This document shows, in pieces, positions 1-8,155 of a stretch of DNA of 64,000 bases. A program made the translations under genes and the position numbers. This DNA is from Bog-756 sp035949055 (GTDB lineage: Bacteria; Actinomycetota; Acidimicrobiia; Acidimicrobiales; RAAP-2). Within the stretch, counting starts at the first letter, position 1. Every line of letters starts with the position of its first letter. The stretch spans positions 1-64,000 of the forward strand of contig DASZIO010000057.1 in assembly GCA_035949055.1 (NCBI GenBank), given 5' to 3'. Below the pieces are notes generated by a model that ran no database searches, was not told the origin of the DNA, and saw only the letters and a list, made by a program, of their open reading frames with translations.

Positions 1-277
1 CGTCGATCACCATCCAGCCGGCGATCAGGTCCTTGGTCTCCGCGAACGGGCCGTCGGTGACCGGCGGCCGCCCCTCGCCGTCGTAGCGGACGAACGTGCC
101 CTCCGGGGAGAGCGCCTGACCGTCGACGAACTCGCCGGTGCCCTCGAGCCGAGCGGCGAAGTCCTGCATGTACTGCACGTGGGCCGAAAGCTCCTCCGGC
201 GTCCACTGGTCCATCGGCACGTCGTTGACCGATGCCGGCGCCCCCCGGTAGTGCTTGAGCAGCAGGTACTTCGTCAT
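1..277 (-). CDS. YCII-related (DGPF) domain protein, 3' end cut by window edge
   Basis: Ninety-two codons are visible, starting with ATG at 277 and running off the left edge. An AAGGAG box lies about 6 nt upstream. The sequence begins MTKYLLLKHYRG and carries the hallmark DGPFAETKD at residues 75-83, with GWMVID near the cut end, as in YCII/DGPF proteins (usually about 115-120 aa). The family has a ferredoxin-like fold. Its members often sit beside ECF sigma factors and their biochemical role is mostly unknown. Its partner would lie left of this window. The family call is firm and the function is unknown. Confidence 0.88.
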   Translation of the reverse strand, partial: MTKYLLLKHYRGAPASVNDVPMDQWTPEELSAHVQYMQDFAARLEGTGEFVDGQALSPEGTFVRYDGEGRPPVTDGPFAETKDLIAGWMVID

Positions 278-446
278 CGTGTTCTCCTTGGTGCGGTACG
301 CCCATTGTGGCCGTGTTCACTCCGGGGACGAAGCCGCGTGCGAGTTCTCGACACCCCACCGCGACATTTTCCCGGCGGACGTCAACGACTCCGCGCACTC
401 CGAGGCGCCACAGACGGCCCCCTTCGCGCCCGAGGCGCGAAAAACA

Positions 447-811
447 CGATGGCTCCCCTGCAGCCCAGTCGCTGATCCGGGTACCACCGAGGACATCGAC
501 GATCCGGGTACCACCGAGGACATCGACGTTGTAGAAGTTGTGGAAGAATCCTCGAAATAGGTATATCGGTTGTCGGCGACAGCCGCCTCGATATCGACGA
601 AGACCATGCCCTCTACGCCCTCGGGGTCGTTGTCGGTGTTGAGTAGGTGGGGCGGGATGGCGCCGAACGGGGGCTTCCGCACACGCTCCGAGCCAGAGGT
701 GACGAGGTAGCGGGTGACCTCCACGCAGCTCACTGAGAAGCCGCGGAGGACCACGCCGCTCAGATCGAGGTGCTCGATCAGCGCCTTCAGATCACCGGCC
801 AAGGTGCCGTA
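447..811 (-). pseudogene. Remnant of alpha/beta hydrolase of the non-haem chloroperoxidase type
   Basis: The minus strand reads YGTLAGDLKALIEHLDL, then VVLRGFSVS, then TRYLVTSGSERVRK, AIPPHLLNTD and YTYFED. These match the middle of chloroperoxidase/arylesterase-like hydrolases. The nucleophile elbow, normally GFSMGG, reads GFSVSC, so the GxSxG motif is lost. One base is missing near 547; restoring it gives YFEDFFHNFYNVDVLGGTR, the family's next block. A 27-bp unit is then duplicated exactly in tandem (474-500 and 501-527). The first third and last half of the gene are absent. The enzyme cannot be functional. Confidence 0.8.
474..527. repeat. Exact 27-bp tandem duplication inside the hydrolase pseudogene
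   Basis: Two perfect copies of a 27-bp unit occupy 474-500 and 501-527. In the ancestral frame each copy encodes VDVLGGTRI. The length is a multiple of three, so the duplication alone would not have shifted the frame. The frameshift near 547 is a separate event. Confidence 0.95.
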
Positions 812-875
812 GGCACACCCGACGGTCGGCGCCCCGGCTGCCGCACCAGCGACAGCCGGGGTCAGCGCAAATCGG

Positions 876-1550
876 TCAGGCCGGCAGATCACTCCCGGCC
901 TGCTCCGCCACCATGTAGGAGGCATACCAGCCGGGCCAGCTCTCGTCTTCGCTCGACCGGTGAAAGAGGTGCGACCGCCCCGTGCGCTTCTGGTGCTCGA
1001 CATGGGCGGCCTCGGCACGCCGAAGTGCGGCCTCCAGATCTGCCGCTGACGCGAATGCCATTTCCGTAGGCTCGATTCGGCCTGGCAGCCGCGTGGTGAC
1101 CTCCTGGACGAGCCACAGATTGCCGTCGGGATCGGTGAAGGAGCAGAAAGACCCGTAGCTGGTTCGCTCGGGGTCGGGGCCGGGTTGCCGCGCCTCGACG
1201 GGGAACGGCGGGCCGTGCCACACGTCGCTCACGTCGATGCCAAGGCCGACGAGTCCATCATGGGCCGCCTCGATGTCGGAGACGGTGGGGCCGCACTCGG
1301 CCGAGCCTGGCGCGGCCGTCGTGAGTCCCTTGCCGAACGTGATTGAGGTTCCCGAGCCTGGGGGTGTGAACTGGACGATGCGGAGCCCGTCGAGCGGCGC
1401 GACGTCATCGTCGAGCCTCCAACCCAGTTGCTCGTAGAACGCCTTGGATCGGTCGACGTCCGACACCGGGATGATCCAATTTTCGAGATTCATGTTGACA
1501 CTGCGAACGCTCGTTCCGCTGGTGACGCTGCGTACCTCGGTTGCGCTCAT
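876..1550 (-). CDS. VOC (glyoxalase/bleomycin-resistance fold) protein with C-terminal extension
   Basis: The protein is 224 aa from ATG at 1550, chosen because GCAGGAGAT lies just upstream; an in-frame ATG at 1598 lacks this support. Residues about 15-145 form a VOC domain, with the betaalphabetabetabeta start LENWIIPVSDVDRSKAFYEQLG and the metal-side strand FTDPDGNLWLVQEV. About 60 residues follow (ASAADLEAALRRAEAAHVEHQ...), a helical tail seen in many actinobacterial VOC proteins. The substrate is unknown. Such proteins act as dioxygenases, isomerases, lyases or resistance binders. It stands alone between two pseudogenes. Confidence 0.85.
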   Translation of the reverse strand: MSATEVRSVTSGTSVRSVNMNLENWIIPVSDVDRSKAFYEQLGWRLDDDVAPLDGLRIVQFTPPGSGTSITFGKGLTTAAPGSAECGPTVSDIEAAHDGLVGLGIDVSDVWHGPPFPVEARQPGPDPERTSYGSFCSFTDPDGNLWLVQEVTTRLPGRIEPTEMAFASAADLEAALRRAEAAHVEHQKRTGRSHLFHRSSEDESWPGWYASYMVAEQAGSDLPA

Positions 1551-1699
1551 GGCTATCTCCTGCTTTCTTTGCCTTGGAGGTTCGGTTTCTGGCCTCACGG
1601 TCGCATTTCTGGCCGCCCGTCGCGCCCGGGGGAATCCCTAGTCCGTGCTCTAATCCCACTGGCGTCACTGTGGCACCCGGTTTTTTGGGCTCGAGAGAA

Positions 1700-1878
1700 A
1701 TGGCTAGCCACCGCCCGCCCGGGTTCCGGGGCCGAACCGGCGAGGACGAGCTGCTGCGGTGGGTGGGGGCAAGCGCGGTCCTGGTCATCCGGGGTGAGGC
1801 CGGGGTCGGGAAGACGGCATCCTGCCGTACGCCGACGCCGGGTCACAACACTTGACGAAACGCATTGTTTGGGCCTGA
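1700..1878 (+). pseudogene. Walker A fragment of a large LuxR-family ATP-binding regulator
   Basis: The plus strand encodes RTGEDELLRWVGASAVLVIRGEAGVGKTA. This is the N-terminal AAA ATPase start of LAL-type LuxR regulators, which are normally about 900 aa. Right after GKTA the frame shifts: the expected continuation (ILPYADAGSQHL) appears one frame over and stops at TGA 1876-1878. No more of the regulator is present. It is a dead 5' fragment, presumably left by deletion. Confidence 0.65.
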
Positions 1879-1929
1879 GAAGGCCCAAGGGCGCATTCCT
1901 GGGTGATCTCAACGCACAAACCATGCTGT

Positions 1930-2535
1930 TTACGTTCGTGTTGCGCCTACCTGCCAGGCGAGTGCTCCCGCCGAGTCGAAAGTGATGTCGATGACGGCGG
2001 GCTCGATCGCGTCGGTTTCCCATCCCTCGGAGAGCGCGACCCGAATTTCTTCTTCAGCCACTCGCCGTGGCCCCCAGTCACCTGGCTGGTGGTCGCTGAA
2101 GCAGAGCATGTGGTAGCGCCCACCAGGGGTGACTACTTCACTCAGGCTGCGCACATAGGGCTCGCGGTCCTCGTCATTGAGGACGTGGAAGAGCCCACAG
2201 TCGAGAACGGTGTCGAACCGCTCACCCAGCTCGCCGAGGCGCAGGGCGTCGAGGACGAGGAACCGCGCCTGCAGGCCCCGTTCGGCCGCCTTCGCTTTGG
2301 CTAGCTCGATGGCCCTGGGAGCGATGTCGACCCCGACGGCCTCGTGGCCCAGAGAAGCCGCCAGAAGGGCATGCTCGCCAGTACCGCAACCGACATCGAG
2401 CACCTGGCCGACCAATTCGCCGGCCTGGGCAAGGCGCTCGAACGCTGGCTGTGGCCGCCCGATGTCCCAAGCTGGGGTGTCGCCAGCGTAGATGGCGTCG
2501 AAGTCGTGAGGGGGGCGAGACGAGGGACTGCGCAC
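1930..2535 (-). CDS. Class I SAM-dependent methyltransferase
   Basis: The protein is 201 aa if GTG at 2535 is used. In-frame codons upstream read as non-coding sequence, and family members start a few residues before the DFDAIYAGDTPAWDIGRPQP segment seen here. Motif I (VLDVGCGTGEH, residues 45-55) binds S-adenosylmethionine, and VGVDIAPRAIE supplies the acidic residue after beta2. DTVLDCGLFHVL and VTPGGRYHMLCFSD are motifs IV-V. It resembles the small thiopurine/tellurite-type methyltransferases that alkylate thiols or metalloids, but the acceptor is unknown. It ends in TAA. Confidence 0.85.
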   Translation of the reverse strand: MRSPSSRPPHDFDAIYAGDTPAWDIGRPQPAFERLAQAGELVGQVLDVGCGTGEHALLAASLGHEAVGVDIAPRAIELAKAKAAERGLQARFLVLDALRLGELGERFDTVLDCGLFHVLNDEDREPYVRSLSEVVTPGGRYHMLCFSDHQPGDWGPRRVAEEEIRVALSEGWETDAIEPAVIDITFDSAGALAWQVGATRT

Positions 2536-2569
2536 GACGCCAGGGTAAACCCTGTACCTAGGTACCGAG

Positions 2570-3544
2570 TCAAGAGGATCCGCCGAGCTGGGCCACGCTG
2601 TCGGCCAGAAGTTCCTCGAGCTGGTAGCGCTCTGATCCCCAGCCCGAGCGCAGGTCGTCGAGTAACCCGACGACGGTGACGACATCGGCCCACGGGTGAT
2701 ATGTCATGCCGCTCGCCTGCTCCCACAGGCGGGTGAAGCGATCGGCGACCGGGCGGCCGAAACTGAGCAGGTTCACGCGGCAGTGCCCGACATCGACCGG
2801 AGGTGGCCCGATGCTGGTCGCTTGCCAGTCGACGACACCGGACACCGCGCCGCGCTTCCACAGCACGTTGCCGGGGTGGAAGTCCCGCTGGACCAGCCCG
2901 GCGGGAATGTCAGGCGTTGGAGCGTCGGCGATATCTACTGCTTGCTCCCAGGCTTTCGGGTAGAGAGCCCACGGGGGTGGGTCGTAGCTGGTCTGTGGAT
3001 AGGGGGCGTAGGGGCGGATCACCCCCTGTGGCGCCGCCGGCGCGGCGTGAATCCTTGGGAGGACCTCGGCCAGGCGGCGGAGCCAGCGTTCGCCGTCGGT
3101 GGGCCACCAGTCGACTCGGCCCGCGAGTCGCGTCATGAGCAGTGCCGGCACCCCGACGTCATCGCCGGCCGGGTCGACCGCAAGCAGGCGCGGGGTGGGC
3201 ACCTCGACCTGTTCGACGACTTGCAGGGCCGCTGCCTCACGGACGGCCAGGTCGGGTTCCTCTATATTCAGCTCGGGCCGGACGTAGCACCGCAATACGG
3301 CTTGGCGCCGTTGGCCGTTGGGGTGCTCGACCGTGACCAGATGCACCGCAGAGGACATCCCGCCCCGCAGGGCCCGGGTCGAGGTCACTCGTCCACCGAG
3401 GTGGCTCTCTGCCCACTGCAGCGCCCGCCGCGATGGGCGAGTACGGAGCAAGCGCCGGGTTCGTTCGTCGTCGCAGAACCCGTGGGCCGGCGAGCGGGGC
3501 TGACTCCATACGCCGTCGTCGATTGGCCCGTTCCCGGCGTTCAC
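2570..3544 (-). CDS. Aminoglycoside phosphotransferase (APH)-family kinase
   Basis: The protein is 324 aa with a GTG start that overlaps the upstream gene's stop (GTGA), so the two are translationally coupled. It has the APH/choline-kinase fold. The catalytic loop QRDFHPGNVLW spans residues 219-229: Asp221 and Asn226 are kept, and the usual first His is Gln. The metal-binding Asp sits in VVDWQ at 237-241. Nucleotide-loop sequence (LRGGMSSAVHLV) lies near residue 60. Family members phosphorylate small hydroxylated molecules, and many actinobacterial copies are not resistance genes. The substrate is unknown. Confidence 0.82.
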   Translation of the reverse strand: MNAGNGPIDDGVWSQPRSPAHGFCDDERTRRLLRTRPSRRALQWAESHLGGRVTSTRALRGGMSSAVHLVTVEHPNGQRRQAVLRCYVRPELNIEEPDLAVREAAALQVVEQVEVPTPRLLAVDPAGDDVGVPALLMTRLAGRVDWWPTDGERWLRRLAEVLPRIHAAPAAPQGVIRPYAPYPQTSYDPPPWALYPKAWEQAVDIADAPTPDIPAGLVQRDFHPGNVLWKRGAVSGVVDWQATSIGPPPVDVGHCRVNLLSFGRPVADRFTRLWEQASGMTYHPWADVVTVVGLLDDLRSGWGSERYQLEELLADSVAQLGGSS

Positions 3545-3981
3545 CAGCCGACCTCCGCGGTGGGGAGCGCGAGCACGCCACCGGCCCGCATCCGCTTGAT
3601 GACCGCGGCACGCTCCGGATGGGACCCAGCCTCGGCCAGCCAGTCCCGCCAGATCGGGTGGCGCTCGCGGTCGAAGCCACGGAATGCCTGCTCGAAGGCG
3701 TCAGTCATCGAGCGCCCGGTGCGCTCCTGTTCGGTGTCGCTCTTCGGGCCGCGCCGGTAGACGATGGTCCAGGCCAGGTGCTCGGGGTGGTGCGAGCCGG
3801 GCCGGAACCGCAACGCCCCGTCGGCGCCGGTAAGCAGGTCGAAGTACGTGGCGAACTTCACCCTGCTCATACCCATGCCATCGTCGTTGTGCCAGCTGGC
3901 CTCGGCGAAAGAGAGGACGCCTTTGGGGGCACTGTGCGCTGTACTGAACGGGTTCCTCCTCGGGTTCGTCGGCGTGGGCAC
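3541..3981 (-). CDS. Short phytanoyl-CoA dioxygenase (PhyH)-like protein, probably N-terminally truncated
   Basis: The protein is 146 aa from GTG 3981. The segment FAEASWHNDDG holds an H-x-D iron-binding pair, followed by VKFATYFDLLTGADGALRFRPGSHHPEH, the core strand pattern of PhyH-type Fe(II)/2-oxoglutarate oxygenases (usually 250-300 aa). A stop codon sits directly before the start in the same frame, after residues that look coding (ATPSLARARLFLRWVTDP). The N-terminal third may therefore have been cut off by mutation. It overlaps the kinase gene by 4 bases. Activity is doubtful. Confidence 0.6.
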   Translation of the reverse strand: MPTPTNPRRNPFSTAHSAPKGVLSFAEASWHNDDGMGMSRVKFATYFDLLTGADGALRFRPGSHHPEHLAWTIVYRRGPKSDTEQERTGRSMTDAFEQAFRGFDRERHPIWRDWLAEAGSHPERAAVIKRMRAGGVLALPTAEVGW

Positions 3982-4128
3982 TCAGGGGTCTGTGACCCAT
4001 CGGAGGAAGAGCCGGGCGCGGGCTAGCGAAGGCGTGGCTCGGTGGGCAGCGGCGGTTCAGCAAGTTTCAATAGAAGCGCACTGCCATCAGGCTATCCCTC
4101 TCGCTGGTCCCAAGAGTGGTCAGCTGGA

Positions 4129-4377
4129 TCAGACCACCGGGTCCGCGGGAAGGACAGAGTCCACCTCTATCTCATCCCAAAGATTGGCTGTTGGCCTCTT
4201 CCTCCCCTGAGCAGCGGACCGCAGGCGTAGGGGGACGCCATGTCCACTTGGCTTCTCGAGCGCCCCGACCTCGACCAGCTTCGTCGCCAGGCGCAGGAGC
4301 GCCGTGACGCCGTCCGACGCGTTCCTGACAGCATCGCTGGCTGCTTCTGGAGATTTCTTGGGCCAATCGGGACCCAT
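4129..4377 (-). CDS. Possible small hypothetical protein (82 aa)
   Basis: This open frame in the gap between the PhyH-like and NTF2-like genes encodes MGPDWPKKSPEAASDAVRNA... with a plausible amphipathic helix (VTALLRLATKLVEVGALEK). A purine-rich AAGGGGG sits too close to the ATG for a normal ribosome site. I recognise no family. It could equally be chance in GC-rich DNA. The rest of the 3982-4420 gap shows nothing I can identify. Confidence 0.25.
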   Translation of the reverse strand: MGPDWPKKSPEAASDAVRNASDGVTALLRLATKLVEVGALEKPSGHGVPLRLRSAAQGRKRPTANLWDEIEVDSVLPADPVV

Positions 4378-4420
4378 TCCCCCTTGGCGTACGGTGCTAG
4401 GCGGGGTGGCACGTCAGGAT

Positions 4421-4846
4421 CTACCGACCTTCTAGTGCAGCAAGAACGCGTAGCGGGTCGAGGTAGTCGCGCCAGTGTGACACCTTGCGATCCTTCAGTG
4501 TGATCACGGAGATGTATCTGTTGCTGTATGGGTAGCCTGTGGCGACGACTTTGCCCTGGGATCCGTATTCGAGCACGACCGAGGAAGTCGAATCCGACCG
4601 GTGTATCCGTAGGTCGTCGCAGCGGTCGAGGAAGAACGTAGAGCCGTAGTCTCGGTAGAGCTCGATGAGGTTGTCACGACCGACGACGCGGCGGGGATAG
4701 TTGGGCACGGTGATGACGAAGTCGAAGACGACGTCGTCAGCGAGCAGCTCGAAGAAGTGGTCTCCGTCGGCGAGACCCTGCAAGCCCTGTTCGATGATGC
4801 GGAAGAACGGCCCTAGGGCACGAAAGTCCTCAATGTCACGTATCAA
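4421..4846 (-). CDS. NTF2/SnoaL-like protein
   Basis: About 141 aa. TTG at 4846 is the likely start because GAGGAGG lies 7 nt before it; a GTG at 4852 is only 1 nt from that box. The chain (FFRIIEQGLQGLADGDHFFELLADDVVFDFVITVPNYPRRVVGRDNLIELYRDYG) is a typical NTF2-like cone with a C-terminal SHWRDYLDPLRVL strand/helix. Family members are ketosteroid isomerases, polyketide cyclases, epoxide hydrolases or accessory proteins, and the fold alone does not tell. It has no operon partner. Confidence 0.8.
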   Translation of the reverse strand: MIRDIEDFRALGPFFRIIEQGLQGLADGDHFFELLADDVVFDFVITVPNYPRRVVGRDNLIELYRDYGSTFFLDRCDDLRIHRSDSTSSVVLEYGSQGKVVATGYPYSNRYISVITLKDRKVSHWRDYLDPLRVLAALEGR

Positions 4847-5081
4847 TGACACTCCTCCTCATCGGGGTGGGCGCTGGTCACGCACGCCGTCGGCACGGGA
4901 AAGCTGCAGGGCTCCTACGCAAGGGCGCCGATCCTCTCTCCGAGCAGACGAATCTGGCGTGCGAGCACTAGTGGATTGCGAAGATTGCTGGCCGGGGGCG
5001 ACGCTCCCTGCATCGTGGAGGGGCACGCCGACGGCCAGGTCTTGCCTAGTCGGATCGGCCCGTCTCGAGAAACTCGTGCTG

Positions 5082-5744
5082 TCACGTTGGCGACGGCTCG
5101 GGACGGAGAAGCCTGGTCAGCTCGTCGGCACTGTGACCGATACCGAATACCGGGCCGCCTGGCTGAAGTGCGGCGCCGGCACCGAGTGACCCGGCTTCAA
5201 CCGCATCGAATCCGAGCCGATCGATGAGCTGCATCACCGCGGCGACGGCGACGGGGTCATTGCCCGCCGCGGCCATTGCGAGACGATCCGGCGCGCCCCG
5301 CGGTCGCCGACCTTGGTCAAATTTGAAGTATCCGAGGTGGTTGAGACTCTTGACTACTCGCGCCGACGGGAAATGCTGTTGTACGACGACGCTCGTGCCC
5401 ATCGGGGCGCTTGCGAGTTCTTCGTCGGCGCCGTCTATCTCGTTCCAGTAGTTCATGGCATCGACGAGGATCTTGCCGGCAAAGAGATCGCGTGGGAGCT
5501 CGCGGAAACGGTGCATCGGCACGGCTAACATAATGAGGTCGGCGTGATGGACTACGTCGTCGGTCGTGACGGCGTGTGCGCCGGTGGCGAGCACCTCAAC
5601 AATGAGTTCGATGCGTTCGACACCACCCGACCCCGAGATGACGACGTCATATCCGCCTGCAACTGCGGCGCGTGCCACCGCGGTTCCGATCTTTCCAGCT
5701 CCAACGACGCCAACGCGCCTGTCGATGCTCTCATGGCCGGACAC
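5082..5744 (-). CDS. NADPH:F420-reductase-like nucleotide-binding protein
   Basis: The protein is 220 aa from GTG 5744, supported by TAAGGA about 8 nt upstream, and lies 10 bp after the luciferase-like gene in the same direction. The Rossmann motif VGVVGAGKIGTAVA (residues 11-24) is followed by VVISGSGG, HHADLIMLAVPM and ILVDAMNYWNEIDG. This matches the COG2085 family, which includes F420-dependent NADP oxidoreductase. That enzyme passes hydride between NADP and F420. With a luciferase-like neighbour, supply of reduced F420 or a related hydride transfer is plausible but inferred. Confidence 0.75.
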   Translation of the reverse strand: MSGHESIDRRVGVVGAGKIGTAVARAAVAGGYDVVISGSGGVERIELIVEVLATGAHAVTTDDVVHHADLIMLAVPMHRFRELPRDLFAGKILVDAMNYWNEIDGADEELASAPMGTSVVVQQHFPSARVVKSLNHLGYFKFDQGRRPRGAPDRLAMAAAGNDPVAVAAVMQLIDRLGFDAVEAGSLGAGAALQPGGPVFGIGHSADELTRLLRPEPSPT

Positions 5745-5754
5745 TGGACGATCC

Positions 5755-6840
5755 TTAGGTCCCAGCCACCGCGTGCGGTCCGACGGGGGTCGGGTCAACC
5801 GGACGTTGTGCCAGCAGTTCCCTCACTCGGGGAATCACCTCTTGTCCGTACAGCTCGATGGTCGCCATCTTCTGTTCGTGCGGTACGCGCCCGGTGGCGT
5901 AAGCCAGGTCGAAGCGACTGAGCCCGAGCAGGCGGATGACCCATGCGATCTTGGTCGCAACCGTTTCGGGCGACCCGAGGTACAGCGAACCTTCTTCGAT
6001 CTCGGCTTGGAATCGATCCATTGTGGGACGCGCCCATCCTCGCTCGGCGGCCGCGCTCTCGTACACATGAGCCCAATGCGGCCACTGGATTTCCGCGGCT
6101 TCCTGGTCGGTCCTGGCCACATAGCCGTGCGAATGCATGCCGATCCGCAGTTGCGGATGCCCGTACTTGTCGAGCGCGCGTCGGTAGAGGTCGACCAGCG
6201 GCGCGAATCGGATTGGAGGCCCGCCGATGACCGCCAGCATCAGAGGCAGTCCGTAGCGGGCGGCCCGGATCACCGATTGAGGACTGCCTCCGACCCCTAC
6301 CCATGTGGGTAGATGTCCCTCCGGGAGCGGAGGGCTGAGAGACTGATTGCTGAGCGGAGACCGGAACCTCCCCGACCAGGTGACGGGTTGACCTCGTAGC
6401 AATCGCGTGAGCAGATCGAGCTTTTCCTCGAAGATGTCCTCGTAATCGGCGAGGTCGTACCCGAACAGGGGAAAGGACTCCGTCAGCGATCCGCGACCGA
6501 CGATGAGCTGCGCCCGGCCGTTGGACACCGCGTCGAGGGTGGCAAATTCGGTATAGACCCGAACCGGGTCCTGCGTGCTGAGAACGGTTACGGCGGTGCC
6601 AACCCGGATGCGGTCGGTTCGGCCGGCAATCGCAGCCAGGATCACCTGCCCTGCAGAGTCCATCATGTCGGAGCGGTAGTGCTCGGCGATGTTGAACGAA
6701 TCGATCCCGACCGCATCGGCGAGAACCGCCTCCTCGACCGTGTTACGGATGACAATATCGCCACTGAGCTCTTGACCGGACTCGTCCACACTGATGGGAA
6801 CGAACGAATCCAAACCGAATTCGATGTCCTGTGTAGTCAT
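5755..6840 (-). CDS. LLM-class (luciferase-like) flavin/F420-dependent oxidoreductase
   Basis: The protein is 361 aa with an ATG start, in a TIM-barrel of the bacterial luciferase superfamily. Residues DSFNIAEHYRSDMMDSAGQVILAAIAGRT and RIRVGTAVTVLSTQDPVRVYTEFATLD are the beta2-beta4 region. QLIVGRGSLTESFPLFGYDL, LPTWVGVGGSPQSV and SLYLGSPETVATKI complete the barrel. Family members use FMN or F420 to oxidise or reduce organic substrates. The reductase-like gene 10 bp downstream probably shares its transcript. Confidence 0.85.
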   Translation of the reverse strand: MTTQDIEFGLDSFVPISVDESGQELSGDIVIRNTVEEAVLADAVGIDSFNIAEHYRSDMMDSAGQVILAAIAGRTDRIRVGTAVTVLSTQDPVRVYTEFATLDAVSNGRAQLIVGRGSLTESFPLFGYDLADYEDIFEEKLDLLTRLLRGQPVTWSGRFRSPLSNQSLSPPLPEGHLPTWVGVGGSPQSVIRAARYGLPLMLAVIGGPPIRFAPLVDLYRRALDKYGHPQLRIGMHSHGYVARTDQEAAEIQWPHWAHVYESAAAERGWARPTMDRFQAEIEEGSLYLGSPETVATKIAWVIRLLGLSRFDLAYATGRVPHEQKMATIELYGQEVIPRVRELLAQRPVDPTPVGPHAVAGT

Positions 6841-6891
6841 CTCTCGTCCTCACTTTCAGCTTGAGAGCCGCGGGTTGCCGCAGAAGTGTGA

Positions 6892-8031
6892 TTACCGATC
6901 GACCGGTTCGGTCAGGGGGGCCGCCGGAGTCGCCAGTCCGAAGAGCTCGCGGTACCGGTCGACCATCAGCTCCCGGCCCTTCACCTCGGCGATCGTCTCG
7001 CGCCCGACGATCTCATCCTGTCCGGGGAACTGACCCGCCCCCCCGGTTGGTCCGATGGGCACTGCTATGGCTACACCCCTGGACTCGTAGTGGGCGAGGT
7101 CGGATCGTCCCTGGGCCAGGGAGTTGATGTTGTCGGCAACCGTGGCAGCCTGCCGCCCGGCGAAGCCGGCCATCTTGCTGTCAGCGGTGGAGATGTCCCC
7201 CACGGCGAAGACGGTTGCCTGGCCCGCCACCTGAAGGGTGGGGCCGACTTCGATGAACCCATCGGAGCGTCGGGCGGATGCCAGTTCCTCTCCGAGGTAG
7301 TCGCTGTTGGGTACGACGCCGTAGCACCGAAACCAGATGTCAGCGGTCGCCTCTGTTCCTGCTTCGGTGGTGACGGTGAAGGTTGCCAGCTCCCCAGGCT
7401 CCGTCGGCGGTGCCTGCCGCAACGGGCTGCCCAGTATCAGCTCGACGTGGGACTCGACCAGTTGGCGTGAAAGCTCGGCTTTCAGTTCGGGTATGTACGG
7501 ACCGCCGAGAATCTCGTCGGCGACGTCGAGCAGGAGGATCGATTTCTTGGGCCACACGTGCCGTATCTCTCCGGCCAACTCAATCCCGACCGGGCCCGCG
7601 CCGACCAACCGGACCCGATCCGCTTGTGCGAGTGCCCGATTCGCCTGGCGGACCTGCTCCTGGGCGCGATGCGAGTCGACCTGGTCCGTCTTCGCCGGGA
7701 AGGGGTACCTCGACCCGGTTGCCAGCACGACATAGTCGGCCGAGATCTCCTCGCCCGACGCCGTCTGGACCCGGTGCGGATCGACTACGACGGCACGGTC
7801 CCGAACGATGCGGCCGTTCGTGAGGAGCCCTCCATAGGGCAGGAAGATCCTCGGGAGCCAGGATGGATCTGCGAGCGCCCGCAGAGCGGCGATGTTGTGC
7901 ATGAAGGCGTCCTTCGGCTCGACGAGCACCACGTCGCTCGTCTCGTCCAACGCCTTCGCCACGGCGATACCGCCGTAGCCGCCACCGACCACGACCACCG
8001 TCGGCCTAGCTGGCTGATTGTTCGCAGTCAT
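6892..8031 (-). CDS. FAD-dependent pyridine-nucleotide oxidoreductase (AIF/FSP1-like)
   Basis: The protein is 379 aa. The FAD-binding motif VVVVGGGYGG is at residues 12-21, the second dinucleotide motif VRLVGAGPVGIELAG at 140-154, and the ATG motif VVLATGSRY at 101-109. VFAVGDISTADSKMAG near residue 280 contacts the flavin ribityl chain. No redox-active CxxxxC pair is present. This places it with AIF/FSP1-like NAD(P)H:quinone or NADH oxidoreductases rather than disulfide reductases. It is divergent from a MarR regulator gene, which may control it. Confidence 0.85.
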   Translation of the reverse strand: MTANNQPARPTVVVVGGGYGGIAVAKALDETSDVVLVEPKDAFMHNIAALRALADPSWLPRIFLPYGGLLTNGRIVRDRAVVVDPHRVQTASGEEISADYVVLATGSRYPFPAKTDQVDSHRAQEQVRQANRALAQADRVRLVGAGPVGIELAGEIRHVWPKKSILLLDVADEILGGPYIPELKAELSRQLVESHVELILGSPLRQAPPTEPGELATFTVTTEAGTEATADIWFRCYGVVPNSDYLGEELASARRSDGFIEVGPTLQVAGQATVFAVGDISTADSKMAGFAGRQAATVADNINSLAQGRSDLAHYESRGVAIAVPIGPTGGAGQFPGQDEIVGRETIAEVKGRELMVDRYRELFGLATPAAPLTEPVDR

Positions 8032-8065
8032 ATCGCCTCCGCTTTCGTGCCTACCTGCCAGTCAA

Positions 8066-8092
8066 TTGCTTTAACAACTATATGCTATACAG
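8066..8092. promoter_or_regulatory. AT-rich candidate MarR operator between divergent genes
   Basis: This is the only AT-rich patch in the 124-bp gap between the FAD oxidoreductase and the MarR gene. It contains the imperfect inverted repeat TTGCTTTAACAA (8066-8077) followed by CTATATGCTATAC. MarR regulators commonly bind such AT-rich dyads in their own divergent promoter. Assignment rests on position and symmetry only. Confidence 0.35.
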
Positions 8093-8155
8093 ATCGTCAT
8101 GTCAGCAGAGCATCTTACCAGCAACGCTTCCGGGCCCAGCCCGTAGCATGGGGTA

